NCBI RefSeq assembly: GCF_901709675.1
Contig: NC_051089.1
Span: 8,367,476 to 8,431,475, forward strand
Reading direction: 5' to 3'
DNA length: 64,000 bases
From: Syngnathus acus
Taxonomy: Eukaryota > Chordata > Actinopteri > Syngnathiformes > Syngnathidae
Of this stretch, positions 35,192 to 53,816 are shown one piece after another (within the stretch, counting starts at the first letter, position 1; each line of letters starts with the position of its first letter). Made by a program: the position numbers and the translations under genes. The notes beneath the pieces were generated by a model. It searched no databases. It was not told the origin of the DNA and was given only the letters and a program-made list of their open reading frames with translations.

Positions 35192-38100
35192 ATGATGGAC
35201 AGTAACTACCCGAGCTCCAGCTTTGCGGACGCGCTGGCTCCGGCAGCACAGCCCGCAGCTTCTTGGGCCTATGGCCGCGACTCAGCTACCATCAAGCAGA
35301 GGTAACGAATGGATGGAGGCAGGCGGGGAGGGTGGGTCACCTTACAAAGGAAATGTCGGTGATGGAGGGCCTAGCTGGGGTCTTAGAGGACTAAAAAGTG
35401 AATCAATCGCTTGGAAGGAAACAAGGCGCATTTAAAAGAATTCAAAATCGGTGCCCCCAAGTTTTGGCTAACTTGTGAGCCGGTTCCTTGCTGGTTATTA
35501 ATGCGATCTATTCTCCTCCTAGTTTTAGCTAGCACCGTGTGTATCTACTCTGCGTGCCTGGGGCAGTTTTTGGTCAACTAAAATCGAATTTCGTAGACAT
35601 ATTCTGCGCATTTGTGCAGGTTTCTGGGTTTTTGTAGTTACTATTCTCGAATCACAAATCAGCAACGTAGTTGAACAGTCAAAAACAACAAGCGCAGCAA
35701 ATGAGTTTCTGTCCCCAAAATAGCAATAGTTGTGTGCTTTTGTTATACTAATGCGTATAAAATAGTCGTGTTGGTCGTGGGGTTACTTACAACGTAATTA
35801 CAGAAGCACAGTGAAGGAGCGAACTGCATAACATGCTAAAGTTTGTCCACAGTAATAGCAACCATACTTGGTGACTTAAGTGTTTTCAACTCTTCAGTGA
35901 CACAAAACTTGATATGGCTCTATGTATTAAAAAAGGTAAAGTGAGCAAAGGAATAATCACGATGTATTAAATAAAAGTACTTGTGAATTGACTTCATGCT
36001 GCAATTGATAATGTGATTAAAGCTTCAGTAAGACAAAGTTACTCCCATCATCAGGGCACACACACGTTGTTGGCTCTTGCATCATCGGATTAGATTAGAT
36101 GCAAGGAAAGGTCACCTGAGATGGACAGTTTTTAAGATATCTATTTATTTCGAGACCAAGCAAAAACCCACCGTGGTCCCGTTGCAAAACAAGGCCATTG
36201 TAGTAACTTGTACAAGATGGTTATATGCTTGCTTTATATTAGTGCTTTACCCGAGAACGACAACTCCCACAGAAATGAATGTGCTAAAAAATTATGTCAC
36301 CAAACTCAACTGCCAAGACTAGGACAAGATGGCTGTTTATTGTACAACAGCATAACGTGGCAGTCTCCAGATGAAAATGTTTGCACAGTTAAGTCACTAT
36401 ACCGTAATGATGAAATGTGACCAAGAAGCAAACACTACAACACGGATCATTAGCATTATGTTTCATAATGCATTAAAAAAAAAACTAGAGATTACTGTGC
36501 AGGGGAAAAGCAGCTGTCTTCAGTTGTGATTTGTGCATTCAGTTCCAGTTATGGTGCAGCACAGCTTGATGCAGGGCTCCTTCAACGGCAGAGCTTTACT
36601 TCAGTACAGCAGCTCCCCACCTACACTACAGCACATCTTGCTGCTGCCACAGGTGAGTTATGAAGCATTTTGTTTTGATATTGACCCTTCTTATTTGCTG
36701 TAAGGCAATATGATGTAATCATGATGAAGAAACCAAAGAGGTAGGGCGAGAGCGCTTCTCAATTTGTTCAAATCTTTTCCCCTTAAAGATGATGGCAAAT
36801 GACACAATTCCTTCCAAGGTCTAACTGTAGCCATCATTAAATATTTATTAACTTTAGCAGCTAATGGTTTAAGTAACATTCCACACATTTGCAAATGTTA
36901 GGTTATAACCACTATCAAATCACCTAATTTATACCCTTGACATTGTCATTTTCAAAATAAATAATTAGCGTCCTGATTTCTTTCGTCTTTCCCTGTTGAC
37001 TTGCAGGAGCACTTGACACAAACATTAATACTTCAGAGACCTCAATCATGAGTTTCCTTTCAGCCATGGAGTCAAGAAGTAGTGCCTCGCTCGTCGCTCC
37101 CTTTAGACCCCCATCGTGGACAGCAGGTGAAAACACATTCGAACAAATTGGTCATCCATCATAAACTGCAAGAGCAAAAAAATTGTTTTTGGCTGCAAAT
37201 GTACATTTTTGCCTTTACACAGCTGACTGTTATCAATTTGTGAAATCCAGGTACCAACTCATCAACCACAGAGCTATACCTGACTGGTGCTTTGCCTTCT
37301 ACTGCCACATTTCCTTCTCCAGCTGCATTGACAAACTATCAACACACCAGTCCATATACTTCTAAGAGTTATTCCACCAGCTCTTCCCTGGCTCTCCAGG
37401 AGCCAGCCCTGAGCACTTCCACCAATGGTCTGTTGTCTCATCAGGACTCCCTCCTGCAACTCAAACCAAGCCAAACTGCGCTTCCAACTGCCCTGGCCTT
37501 TAACCTTTCTGGACCCGCTTTGGGCTCAATTCTACCAGTCCAGTCCTCCACGTACCGCTCAGCTCAGGAGTCAGCCCCCCACCTCCTGCAGCCACAGTTT
37601 AACCTTCCTGCACCCCATATAGCCTCACAATCCTACGGGGCCACTGTTTTCTCTGGCTCTGTCGAGAGAGCACTTCAGCGAGAATGTAGCGTGATTAAAC
37701 ACCACCAAAGACCTTCTACCAGCCACATAGCCTCGGACCAAGTATCCAATTCCGAGGACTCCTTACAGAGATACTATGCCTCTGGTAGTGAGGGAGGCAT
37801 GTCCTTCCGACAAGACCGACCCAGTGAGACCCCGGAATCTTGCAGCCCTTCCACAGAAAAGGATTCATCTCATAGGGTCAATGGTGCCCTACAACACAAA
37901 GCGGACTCAGTCACCCAAAGCTATTCATGCACCACAGTGCCAACAACTAAAGAGTATTCCTCCAAGTTAGCTTCTGCTGGCCTTGAAGAGAATCACAGAA
38001 TTTCTCAAAGCTTAGTATCTCAGTCCCCTGAGAGCTATTCCAACCCCGGGCAGAAGTCAAACTCTGTAATTGCCAACCAACTATCCAGCCTTATGCCTAG

Positions 38101-41100
38101 CACTTTGTCCCAAACCTATATCACAACACACAGCCAGTCGCAGCCCCCTCATCCTTCATCAGGCAATTTGTCTTCCCTTTATAAGACACTACCTTCTCTG
38201 TCTAGTCTGTCCGACACTGGGGCATCTTCGACTCTTGTGTACACTTCCGGTCCAGTGCTGAGCCAAGAAATGTATGGTGTCCAGGTTCAGGGTTTGTGTC
38301 AGGGGACTCTCTCAGAGAGCTATTCGTCGTCACACTCTCAGAATGTGACTTATACGTCAGAGTCACAGGAGCGGGCTTCAGTGACTCAGTCCAAGCGCTA
38401 TACCCCTGTACAATCCATCAACTCCTCTTACCAATCCACCTGTGGACAGAGTTTGTCCACGTCTGCACAAGACTACACCCTGATGACAGGCTCTGTGGGG
38501 AATAAAACACTTCCTGTCACCATTTCACCGCAGGCAACCGTGCAGACTCAACAGATTTATGAGACTGTGTCTGCTACGTACCCACCAACTACTGAAGCTT
38601 TGAATAATAATATCAGCTCATCATTAAAGGACATCAAGCCGACATATGGGAAAGTCACATTTGAAGAACTTCCTATCCAGGAGCTGCAGGCCCTCCAACA
38701 GGCATCCATGGAGGGCCTGGTCGCAAACGGCACCACGGCAGCTCCCAACAATGTAATCTATATTGTTTCAAAAAGGGATGATCTCCACAAAACGCAAAGT
38801 GTCATCAGAGACATTTCACATTCTGGTGACCATCTCACACAGTTGAATGCAGAACAGCACAGTCACCTCAGTGGACAAGAAAATGCCAATCCAAAAACAA
38901 CCAACTCCAGTATTAGTACTTCACATGTACTTCTTAGCTCAGAACCAATTAAGCAGCATCCTGTCCTCATCAAATCATCGGAAGCGCAACAACCCCCCCA
39001 AGACCATACCCACTTTATCACTGTCCCAAGTGCTCAGGTTCTCGTGGAGCCTAACCAGATGATTTTTCTTCAGCAGCCCCTTGTGCACAATGCCCAGATG
39101 TCTTCAAAGGTTGTATCAGTGCAAGGTCTTCAATCAGCCCAGAGCTTGGGCCCTCTTAATATCCAGTACCTCCAGATGGATCGGGAACTGATGTGTCCCA
39201 ATGTCTCTGCAAGCCAAAGCCAGCAGGCCACAGTTGTGTCTGAGCAGAGCTCGGGATGCTCCGACTCTTCTAAAGACCATTACAGCCAGTCAGCTATTCA
39301 CCAGTCAAATGATGCTAAGAACCACTTTGCCCTTAACTCTCTTTGCTTCTCGGACTCCATGTTACTTGTCGATGACAGGAATATTTTATCAAACGTTGAT
39401 GACATACTGGCTGCTACTGTGGCTGCTTGCGGCGTCACGCCGCAAGACTTTGTCAAAGGTGCATCCTCCACAGAAGTTCAAATGGCAGCAATGGTGAGTC
39501 CTGTTGATGCCAAGACTCCCTTTCAGACTGTGGATATAACGCAAATGTCACCGAGTTTCTCAACAGCTCAACAGACGATCCGCCCAGACACTAATTCCCA
39601 CGCCATGGCGATGACACTAAATCGTGCGCAGATCTCTACAGACCGCCAAGGGCAGGCCATTCACCACAGCAACAGTTCTGATCTCAACACAAATGGGGAT
39701 GGAGACAGCTCTGAAAGTGACTATCACTCAGCGGGGCAGGTTTACGACTCCTCCGCTTTCCACAGCAGTGTCAAAAGTCATGAAAAGCGTGTTAAAACTG
39801 AGAATGACTCCATAGAATGCCAAAGGAGACAGGATTTCCCCAAAAAGGAAGCCAACTCTAAGTCTTTGACAAGGTCAGAGGTTTCTGGAGAAGATAATGT
39901 AGCGTATAAACCAGCCAAGCGCACTGGGCAGGCAAAGCGGCCTAACTCCAAGGGCGGCGACGTCAGCCCATCTGCTTCACAAAATGTATACGACGGTTGT
40001 CCACAGCAAGAGAGAATCAGGCAGAAGATTCGGGAAGTGGAAGCCAGACAACCAGAGGTGAAAACTGGTTTCATTGGCTCTTTCTTGGACTTCATCAAAT
40101 CTGGCCCCAAACAGCAGTACTCCCCAAGTCCTTCAAGAACTGTTAGCCGCTCCAAAAAGCCTGCTACCTTGGCCAAAGCGCCACCACCATCATGTGTTTT
40201 CACCCCTAAAATTCAGACTCTGCCAAGTTCTCTGATTTCCCAGCAAAGTCAGGTCACGATTGCTCAGCAGAAACCTCTGGATGATGAGCTGCAAAGGAAC
40301 TTGGAGACACTGCCGTCGTTTAGCTCCGATGAAGAGGAGCACACGGGAAGAAACCAGGCACTGAGGAACAGCATCAGCTCAGTGCTCTCTGCCCTTGATG
40401 AGCCTTCAGAACGGAAAGCCAAGCCAGGTATAGTAGTGTATTAGTAGATATTTGGTTGGTTTTAGGATTTACATGGTGGGCTGGATCAAAGATTCCTACT
40501 AAAGATGGGCCTTTATTTCAATGATATAAGGAACTATATTATTGGCATGCTTCATCTTCCTGCAGATAACCCCGTCCCCAGTATGGTGCCAAAACCAGTC
40601 CCAGTTCCCACTGTGCCGCTCAGCATCACTGACACCCGCTTGCCACTAATACCCACTGCTGCTCAAATGCCAACCACAGTCACCACAGTAACAACATCCG
40701 CCATCAAGCAGGGGCCCAGCGCAACGCCGCCTGGCCAGCTCGCTGTTCAGTTAATAAGTGTGGCAATCGAGGGACTGACTGATGAGGAGCTGTCGGACAG
40801 TGGAGGGGAAGGAATGTATCGGGAAAGAGACGAGTTTGTTGTAAGGAATGAGGATATTGAGACCTTGAAGGTATACAATAATTGCAAATGATGCAATGTT
40901 AAAGGAAGAACTATTTGACTTCTCTCAGTCGAATAAATAATTTATTGTCTGATGTTACCAGGGGACATTGCGTGCAGGAAGTGAGCCTCCTGCCATCTGG
41001 AAAGTCCAGAAAGCTTTGCTGCAGAAATTTGTGCCAGAGCTAAGAGACGGAAAGCGTGTCTTCTTTGCTACAAACAGTGTGAGTATACACTGTACTCAAA

Positions 41101-43093
41101 TAAGTCCATTTTTTTTAATACATGCAAACAAATTGCAGGTACTCAAATTCAAATAATTTTCTCACTTTTTTCTCACCTCCTGGCTTTTGTGGGTATTGTT
41201 GTGGTCATCTACAACTACGACTTCCTGGTTGCTAATTCAACATATTTTGTTTTGTCTGTGCAGTATCTTGGATACTTTGGTGATGCTAAAAGTATGTACC
41301 AAAGGGTCTATGTGAAGTTTCTGGACACGGTTAACAAAAGGGAATATGTCAGAGTATGCAGTCGGAAGCCGCGCTGCAAGCCCATGAACTCACTCAGGTG
41401 TGTTCACACTGCAGACTCATGAGAGTTGAACAGTTTCTGGCATGTTGCCGGTGCTTCAGTGATGACATCCTTTGGTCTGCTTCACAGGGGTTTTCAAGTG
41501 AAGACTTTGCTGGGCTTAACAGGCGGCCCCTTCTCGTCATCTCAAGGCCAAAAGCCTCGCCCCAAACCCCTCAAGCAACGAGCAGAGCCCCCACCCAAGA
41601 AGAGGAGAAAATGGAAGGAGGCGTTGTCACCCGCTGCCTCGGGATCATCCGCTGAAGAAGACGGTAAAGAAGCACTTGAATCATTCTCAGATTGGGAGAT
41701 TGAATCAGGATCGTGGTCAGAATTTGTTATCACCTCCTTGTCTTATTCTCGTAGAGTTAAACCCCCCAGTGCCTTTCGCTTCGCGACTTCTCAACACGCG
41801 AACTATGAAGGAGACTTTCAGGAGCTTTGTGGAGCTGCTCGTCAGCGTTGCCCTTGACGAAGATGTGCTGGCTGAACTTGAGCGAGCCAACGGTAAATGC
41901 TAAGCATATGGGAAAGATGGATTCCCTCCAGAGGTCTGACTTTGCCTGTCCTCTCACGGCCACAGATGCGCTGCTGCTACCACAGATGAGGAGGATGGAC
42001 AGCTTAATCAGTGATAACAGAAAACGCCTGCTTCACAAGCTGCACATTGAGCAAGCCCTTAAGGTGGGTTTTGTTCGATTGTTGCCGTTTCGTGATACGG
42101 TGAAGCACATTCAAACAGATCATACAAAAATACTCCCACATCCAGTATATTTGCACTGCTCTGTGGGAACGACAATTGCTGGAAGCTAGTCGGGAACCTA
42201 CTCGGCCTCTTCACAACATAACAGAACAGTGTAACGTGATCTTGTCGTCTATCTTCAGACGGCACTGGACAGTTTGCCAGAGATTACGGTGGTTACGGAG
42301 CTGACAAACGATGGGGAAACACCCGCCTTCAAAGTCCGACTTGGTGGAATGGCCTACAACAGAAAGACCTTGAAGCCTGACGAGATGCCTAATCAAGTGC
42401 CGCAAGTAGGACACTTGTGATCATTTTGTTAGCTGTTTTTTTTTTTTTTTAGCTTCTCAATGCGGACAGGTTTTTTTCTTTAACTATAATCTCATATAGC
42501 ATTTTATGTAAAAGGTACAAACTTAGTTGATTTTTGTACCTTTTAGAGCTGTGAATTCTTGCGCCATAAGGAAATACTTTTGGTGCATTACCGCCACATT
42601 CTCTCCACTGGCAATAATCCCCCAAATCGCCAAAAGCAAGTCAACAATTATGGAACGGGGAATTTGAGTGCCAATCTGTATCTCAACTGCTTTTGGCACT
42701 CTGTTTATGGGTCGGCTCTTTAGGTCTGTCCAGCAGAGGGTGCAATTTCCCACCATTTATTGCCTGTCTCTGTTTGCGTAGGAGTACACGGTGGACCAGC
42801 AAAAAACCCGGTGGGTTTCGCTGTATCACTCTCTACAGCACTACAAGTACCACACATACCTCATGTGTAGGGATGAGGTGAGACGGTTCTTACTGTCGTA
42901 GAGCTTTGCTTTATGGAGGCTAATCATTATCATCATGTTATTTGTTCTTCAGATCGCCACACTGCGTGTGCAGGCGGGTGAGCTGGGGCAGGAGGAAACC
43001 ATACAGAAGTGCCTGCAGAATAGAGCTTGGCTGGAGGGGCTCTTTGACCGTTTTGGGGAGCTGATTAATCAAGTGCAGCAGGCCTGCCGATGA
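35192..43093 (+). CDS. qser1: glutamine and serine rich protein 1
   Basis: Large nuclear chromatin protein; in mammals QSER1 has been reported to protect methylation valleys against TET1. Coding exons: 35192-35301, 36549-36652, 37007-37126, 37251-40427, 40566-40870, 40962-41078, 41264-41397, 41488-41663, 41755-41892, 41966-42063, 42259-42405, 42782-42877, 42953-43093. They total 4863 nt, or 1620 residues, all in phase. Exon 3 encodes [10 protein letters not shown]...FRPPSWTAG. The 3.2-kb exon 4 is Gln/Ser-rich, with [43 protein letters not shown] and [19 protein letters not shown]. Exons 5-13 encode the conserved C-terminal domain, with [37 protein letters not shown], a [11 protein letters not shown] basic patch and [12 protein letters not shown] second ATG at 35195 is an equally likely start. 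Confidence 0.97.
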
Positions 43094-43892
43094 ACAGTCT
43101 CATATTTTGAGAACACTTATGAACCTTCGTGTGTTGTCTTTAAACTACACATGGATCCGAGCAATATGGTGCCAAAGGAGTGCATAGATGTAAGATGTCT
43201 CTTCTCTGTAGCTGAGGTCTTAATAAGAATCTAATAGAAACTAGTTTTTACCTTCTTTGCCTCAGCAGAAAGCATCAAGAGAGGACAAGGGCTATGTTTT
43301 GGGAACTTTTCCCTCCATAAGCGCCTCCTGTTTGTTGCAACAGACACAGTTTTTTATTGGTCATTATAGATTTATAATTTCTATTTTTTTAGCCAGATTA
43401 TTATGGATGCTAGATTGTGGTAGAAATCAGAATGCCGATAGATATAATAAGCCTTTATCAATCGGTTCAATAAGTAGGTTCAAATCACAGAGAGCCCTAT
43501 TGATTGTAATTAAAAAACAACAACCTTAGTTATATACTTTTTGTAAAACATCCCATTTTTAGGTGTGTTAACTCACATGGTTATTCATATATATAGTGTA
43601 CATTTTGTATAAAAAAATTAAGCCAGTGGGTGTATTGCTAACAAAACACTGTATCTACTATTCAACATTTTACTTTTAAGAGTCATTTTCATGAATATTG
43701 TTTTTCTGAGGGTAAAATACAGCTGTCTTTATACTCCTTTGCATAGCTCACATTTTAATGATGAATAGAGTTCTATTTTTCACAAAGTAAATATTATTAT
43801 GTACTTTTTTCACTGTATGCTGATAACGGGCAATTTTTACAGTCACTTTTATGCTTTCAAATATTTTTGGTCTTCTCAAGATACAGATTGTA

Positions 43893-43898
43893 AATAAA
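43893..43898 (+). terminator. qser1: poly(A) signal of qser1
   Basis: AATAAA in GTAAATAAAGTGCC, about 800 bases after the qser1 stop and followed by a TGTGTG-rich stretch. It is the clearest signal before the intergenic region. Confidence 0.65.
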
Positions 43899-43919
43899 GT
43901 GCCACATGAATGAATTAGA

Positions 43920-46240
43920 TTTTTTTCTGTGTGTAAGTTGTTGCCATCAAGTAAATCAACATTTGAATAAATATAAACATGTGCACTGACGTGAGATCAA
44001 AACAGCTGCAGCCTAGCTGTACCAATACATTATGTATATTACTTAACTACATATCATAATCTTCCTAATGTGTACATGCAGTCAATAACTGCCACCAGCT
44101 CCTCAAATATTCACACGTTATTTCTCACATGCTTCCTTTTTCTATTACTATACCTGGCCAGGGCAATTGGCATCTTTTTACATGACTTGATGTTTTTCTT
44201 TTAATCCTGGTTGTTATTTAGGAACACTGGTTGACCAACGCTGTTCAATGTGATGCTGGCCCTCGGTGTTCTCATGATCAAACTATTCACTATTGAATAA
44301 AACATGACCGTCATAGTGCAGCCATAACACAAAATGACCGTCAGTCCTTTGAGAAACAAAAGTACGTCTGTACTGATCTGAGGAGAGCCTCTGTCTTCTG
44401 GTTGGAGGCGGACAGCAGCCAATCAGTTCACCATTCCACTACTGGTCAAACTGGTTGAGACAGATGCTGGACTTCTACTGTCTACACAAATTGTAATGAG
44501 CTGCATTGTTCTCAAAGTGGGAGAAGAGAGGGGTGGGGGGTCCCTATAGAGACTATGTGAAAAGGACCGTGTGGGGAAAAGACGTCATAAACGAAGTTAC
44601 ATTATGTTCCACTGACAGGTTAATTACATTTTAAAGGTCACATTCAAGAGCTCTAAAATGCATTTAGTCTGCCAAGCTCACCTCCAGTATAAAAAGCATA
44701 AAGAGTCAGGAATTATGTTTGCAGGCAAAGAAACACGAGGCCATTAATGATTAGCTATTCTTCATATTAACCAGACTGCCTTCTTTCTCATTTTCCCTTC
44801 CGCTTTTTGGCAGGCTTACAAAACAAAGGTATGCGGGAGTTCTTGGAGAAAGTTGTGAAACCTGTTTTTCTTTAAACCACTTAGCTTCTCGCTCTCAAAG
44901 ACAAGAGTTACATTTCCTCTAAGGTGTGGATGTGACGGGTAGAAGTACCTCATCTTACTTGTGACGAGAAAGAAGGTCAGCGCTGAGAGATCAACCTATG
45001 GTAAGCCTGATAGCAAAGTTGCTTTAAGTCATACTTAAGTGTTTTGTTTTAAAAAGAATCAAAAGTACAACAAACAAGGAGTGTCCAGTTGCCTTAATTC
45101 AGTTTTTGCAGATTATATTAAAGTGATCTGGATGACAGAGAATATATAAAGACAAAGAATTAAGCAGGCACATTGATATGTTTTTAAAGTGATATTGTAA
45201 AATAAGTTAAAAGTATTGCTATTAGGCCAACAAAATGAAAACAAGTGGGTTCAGTCGTGTAAACATTTACGTAGACTTTGATGAAATTTCTCTTGTGTTC
45301 CCTATGTTTACAAAAGCCGATTTTGTTTATTTATTTGCTGTCCTCCTCTAGTGGCATTGCCTCAGGTAAAATAATGTTTTATTGTATATGAGACAAACCA
45401 GTTTGATGCACCACTCTTAAGCCTTACCTGTTGTGTGCTGTACTCGAGTCACGTTCCCACTCATTGAGTTCAGTGTCACCTTACCGTGTTTTGTTGTTTC
45501 CACTGTCGGATTACTTACGCCACACAGATGCCACGGGGTCACAACGTGAGTGATATTGGTACGGCATTGAGACCGTGGATGGACTCATCTCTGTGACTGA
45601 CTTGTGCATGTGTCTGATCGCAGATCAGATTGAGCAGCCTTTATTGGGTATCCATCTCTTCCACCTAAAAAAGAATACAGTTGCCTATTTACTTGAATAT
45701 GGCCCTGTTTGGTTATTAGTAAAGTGGTACAACAACAGCATTTTTATATTTGTAATGGTAGATTGGGGGGGGAGCAGCTTTTGACACTAATGGAGCGCAT
45801 TACACCAAGTGTACCTAATCAAATGTCTGGGAAGTGTAACTTAACAGTGCTTCTTACATTCTACGTTAAATGTATATTTTAGGTTTTTTTGCCCGTATTT
45901 TGTTCGATTAGTGTTTATCAGTTCATTTTGGAGACTTCAAGGCAGTAATTTCGAGTAAAACACGAGTTGAAAACATGGCGTGCCAGCAAGTAATATTTCA
46001 GTGTTTTGTTAAGAAAGACTGTTTTATCGTTTTATCGTATACTTTTTATGTAAATTTTCTATAGCTTGGGGATGATAAATAAACGTCAACAAACCTTTTA
46101 TTGAGATTTCATAAGTGAGGGAAGACAATACGTCGAGGTACTTCCTTCTTATGTTGAAATCCGCCATGACGGTACTGATTGATCATGAATAATTAATAAG
46201 GGGGAGGAGCTAACAGGGTACCAAGACGCTCGTAGAAGTT
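43920..46240. other. intergenic region between qser1 and depdc7
   Basis: Mostly AT-rich sequence without recognisable exons. A 73-codon minus-strand ORF at 44201-44422 with one hydrophobic helix is described separately. A degenerate CTCF-like CCACTAGAGGAGG occurs on the minus strand near 45342-45354. Confidence 0.5.
44201..44422 (-). CDS. candidate 73-residue membrane-type short ORF
   Basis: I do not recognise this ORF. It starts MAAVRLQPEDRGSPQ, has a hydrophobic stretch FLKGLTVILCYGCTMTVMFY (residues 28-47) and ends with the polar tail RTPRASITLNSVGQ...NNNQD. It lies antisense, about 300 bases past the qser1 poly(A) signal and 1.9 kb before depdc7 exon 1. No splice or poly(A) signals clearly frame it. 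ORFs of this length are expected by chance, so the call rests only on the protein-like composition. Confidence 0.2.
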   Translation of the reverse strand: MAAVRLQPEDRGSPQISTDVLLFLKGLTVILCYGCTMTVMFYSIVNSLIMRTPRASITLNSVGQPVFLNNNQD

Positions 46241-46292
46241 TGCGTCACTTTAGTTGAGCGTGAGGAGAGGTGGAGAAGAAGAGGCGGTTTGC

Positions 46293-52088
<5,796 letters not shown>

Positions 52089-52089
52089 T

Positions 52090-53510
52090 GTTTATTATTG
52101 GTGGAATATAATGTGCAGAGTGTGGTGTAAATGAGAACATATGTGTGGCCTTTGTGTATATACTGACGGTGAATGTGAATTTGTGAAGAGGAAGCTGAGA
52201 TTTTTATGAACATACCATCATTTCTTGACTACTGAGCCGGACCTAGGTTATTATAGTTATTGAAAACTTGTGAGAAAACTAAACCTGAAGTTGAAAAAAA
52301 CATATTCATTTACAAAATGAAATACGAACCAAAATGCTTAACAAACTGTAACTACATTTTATATTTATAAAATTGACTAGAAATGTTTTATGGAGTTTAT
52401 TTTAGATTTATTTATTGCGGTATTGTTGTATGTCCATACAAAAAAAAGGAGAGTCAAACAGTCATTTAAATATTGTAGCCTACCTATTCAACATTTTGTG
52501 ACTCTTTTTTTTTTTTTTTTTTAAACCTTGCACTTGACAAATACATATTCATATAGTCAAAAAAAGCTAAAAGCAATACTAAAATTAATAAAACCTAAAC
52601 AAAAACAGCAGTAATCATAGCGGCTTATATTCAGAAACTACAGTAGCTGATGCCCCAAAAGTCAAACAAAGCTGTTGTGAGAGACTGATGAAGATTCAGA
52701 AATGTTTAAGATTCAGGCAGAACTAGTCCAATGTGAGGTAGTGAATTTTGCTCTTTATGGATGTGTGTGCTTTGTGAGAAAAGAACAAGATTTGCAAATA
52801 AACAATGTGATGCAGCCCTGCAGCTGTGTCTGAGAAAGTTTTGTGAAGCTAATTTGAAAGTCTGATGCTGCTGTGTTGTAAAGGGTCGGAGAGATTCATG
52901 GGAATCATCCCCTGTGGGCATCAGTTTCAAAAGCCTGCTTCAGTCACGTCGTCGAAGTTGCGTTTCCTACGGTGCTCTATAATGAGATCCATTAAAAGAG
53001 GAAACGGCTGCTTTGTTAGTAGGTGATGGAAGCTGTAAACACAAACGACCAAACATTTTGATTGCACACAAACAAATGTTTAGCATAGTCTACAAGCAAC
53101 AAAACATCTCGGACGTAGAGAATTCAAATTAGAAATAATCTGTTAAAAGTTTAGAGTGTATTTTCTGTTCATCCGTCAACTTTGATGGGCTCCAACTCAC
53201 CCATGATTCTATCATAGTGAACTGAATGATCGATAGGGGGAAAACTGCGGCTTGTTCACTTTGCGGTGGCCATTGTCGTGATAGAACGATGTCAAATACC
53301 GTCCCCTAGTGGGCATGGCCAGCATACAATTGTACCATTAGCAACCATTTCCGATTTTATTGAGTTCTCTGAGGGCCATGCAACTAATTACACACTATAT
53401 TATCAATATTTGGCCTTGTATAACACATGCATTGAGGCTACACGGTAATTGTGTTTGGAACTGCAAGGCTAAACAAAGAGCGCTAAGACAAATGTGTTGA
53501 ACAATGTACA
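52090..53510. other. convergent depdc7/cstf3 spacer; TCP11L1 not found
   Basis: Holds the depdc7 3' UTR and the end of cstf3. The mammalian neighbour TCP11L1 would lie between these two genes, but only 1.7 kb separates the two stop codons and no TCP11-like exon is visible on either strand. Confidence 0.6.
52587..52802 (+). terminator. depdc7: candidate poly(A) signals of depdc7
   Basis: AATAAA occurs at 52587-52592 and at 52797-52802, 500 and 710 bases after the depdc7 stop. The second is followed by a TGTG-containing stretch. I cannot choose between them. Confidence 0.4.
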
Positions 53511-53512
53511 CT

Positions 53513-53518
53513 TTTATT
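53513..53518 (-). terminator. cstf3: poly(A) signal of cstf3
   Basis: TTTATT on the plus strand reads AATAAA for the minus strand, about 300 bases after the cstf3 stop codon. Confidence 0.65.
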
Positions 53519-53816
53519 GAGAGAGATCATCTTCTCCAGTTATCTAAAAATATTTGCCATCACTGGAACATCACAAGGCCAAAAACTGAGCTGTTTGCCA
53601 CAACCGATGGTTGGATTAAAAACTTTGTACAGTATCAGTCAGTCTTTGAACATAAAAACACAAGGACACTCAGGTTTAGGTTGTGTGTTTGTGTGGCTGC
53701 GTATGGCTGCTTTACAGAGGTCAAGTTCTGTCAGCCCAAGACTCTCCAAAAACGAACATATTACCTCCTTTGGCTGCTTGTTACATTCTTGTAAGGTTCA
53801 AGCCGTGGTGGGCGCT

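Noticed and set aside
41426-41857. A 143-codon stand-alone ORF in qser1
   Set aside because: Its first part is qser1 exon 8 ([11 protein letters not shown]), and the rest is intron plus exon 9 read out of frame; splicing at 41663 and 41755 restores the family sequence.
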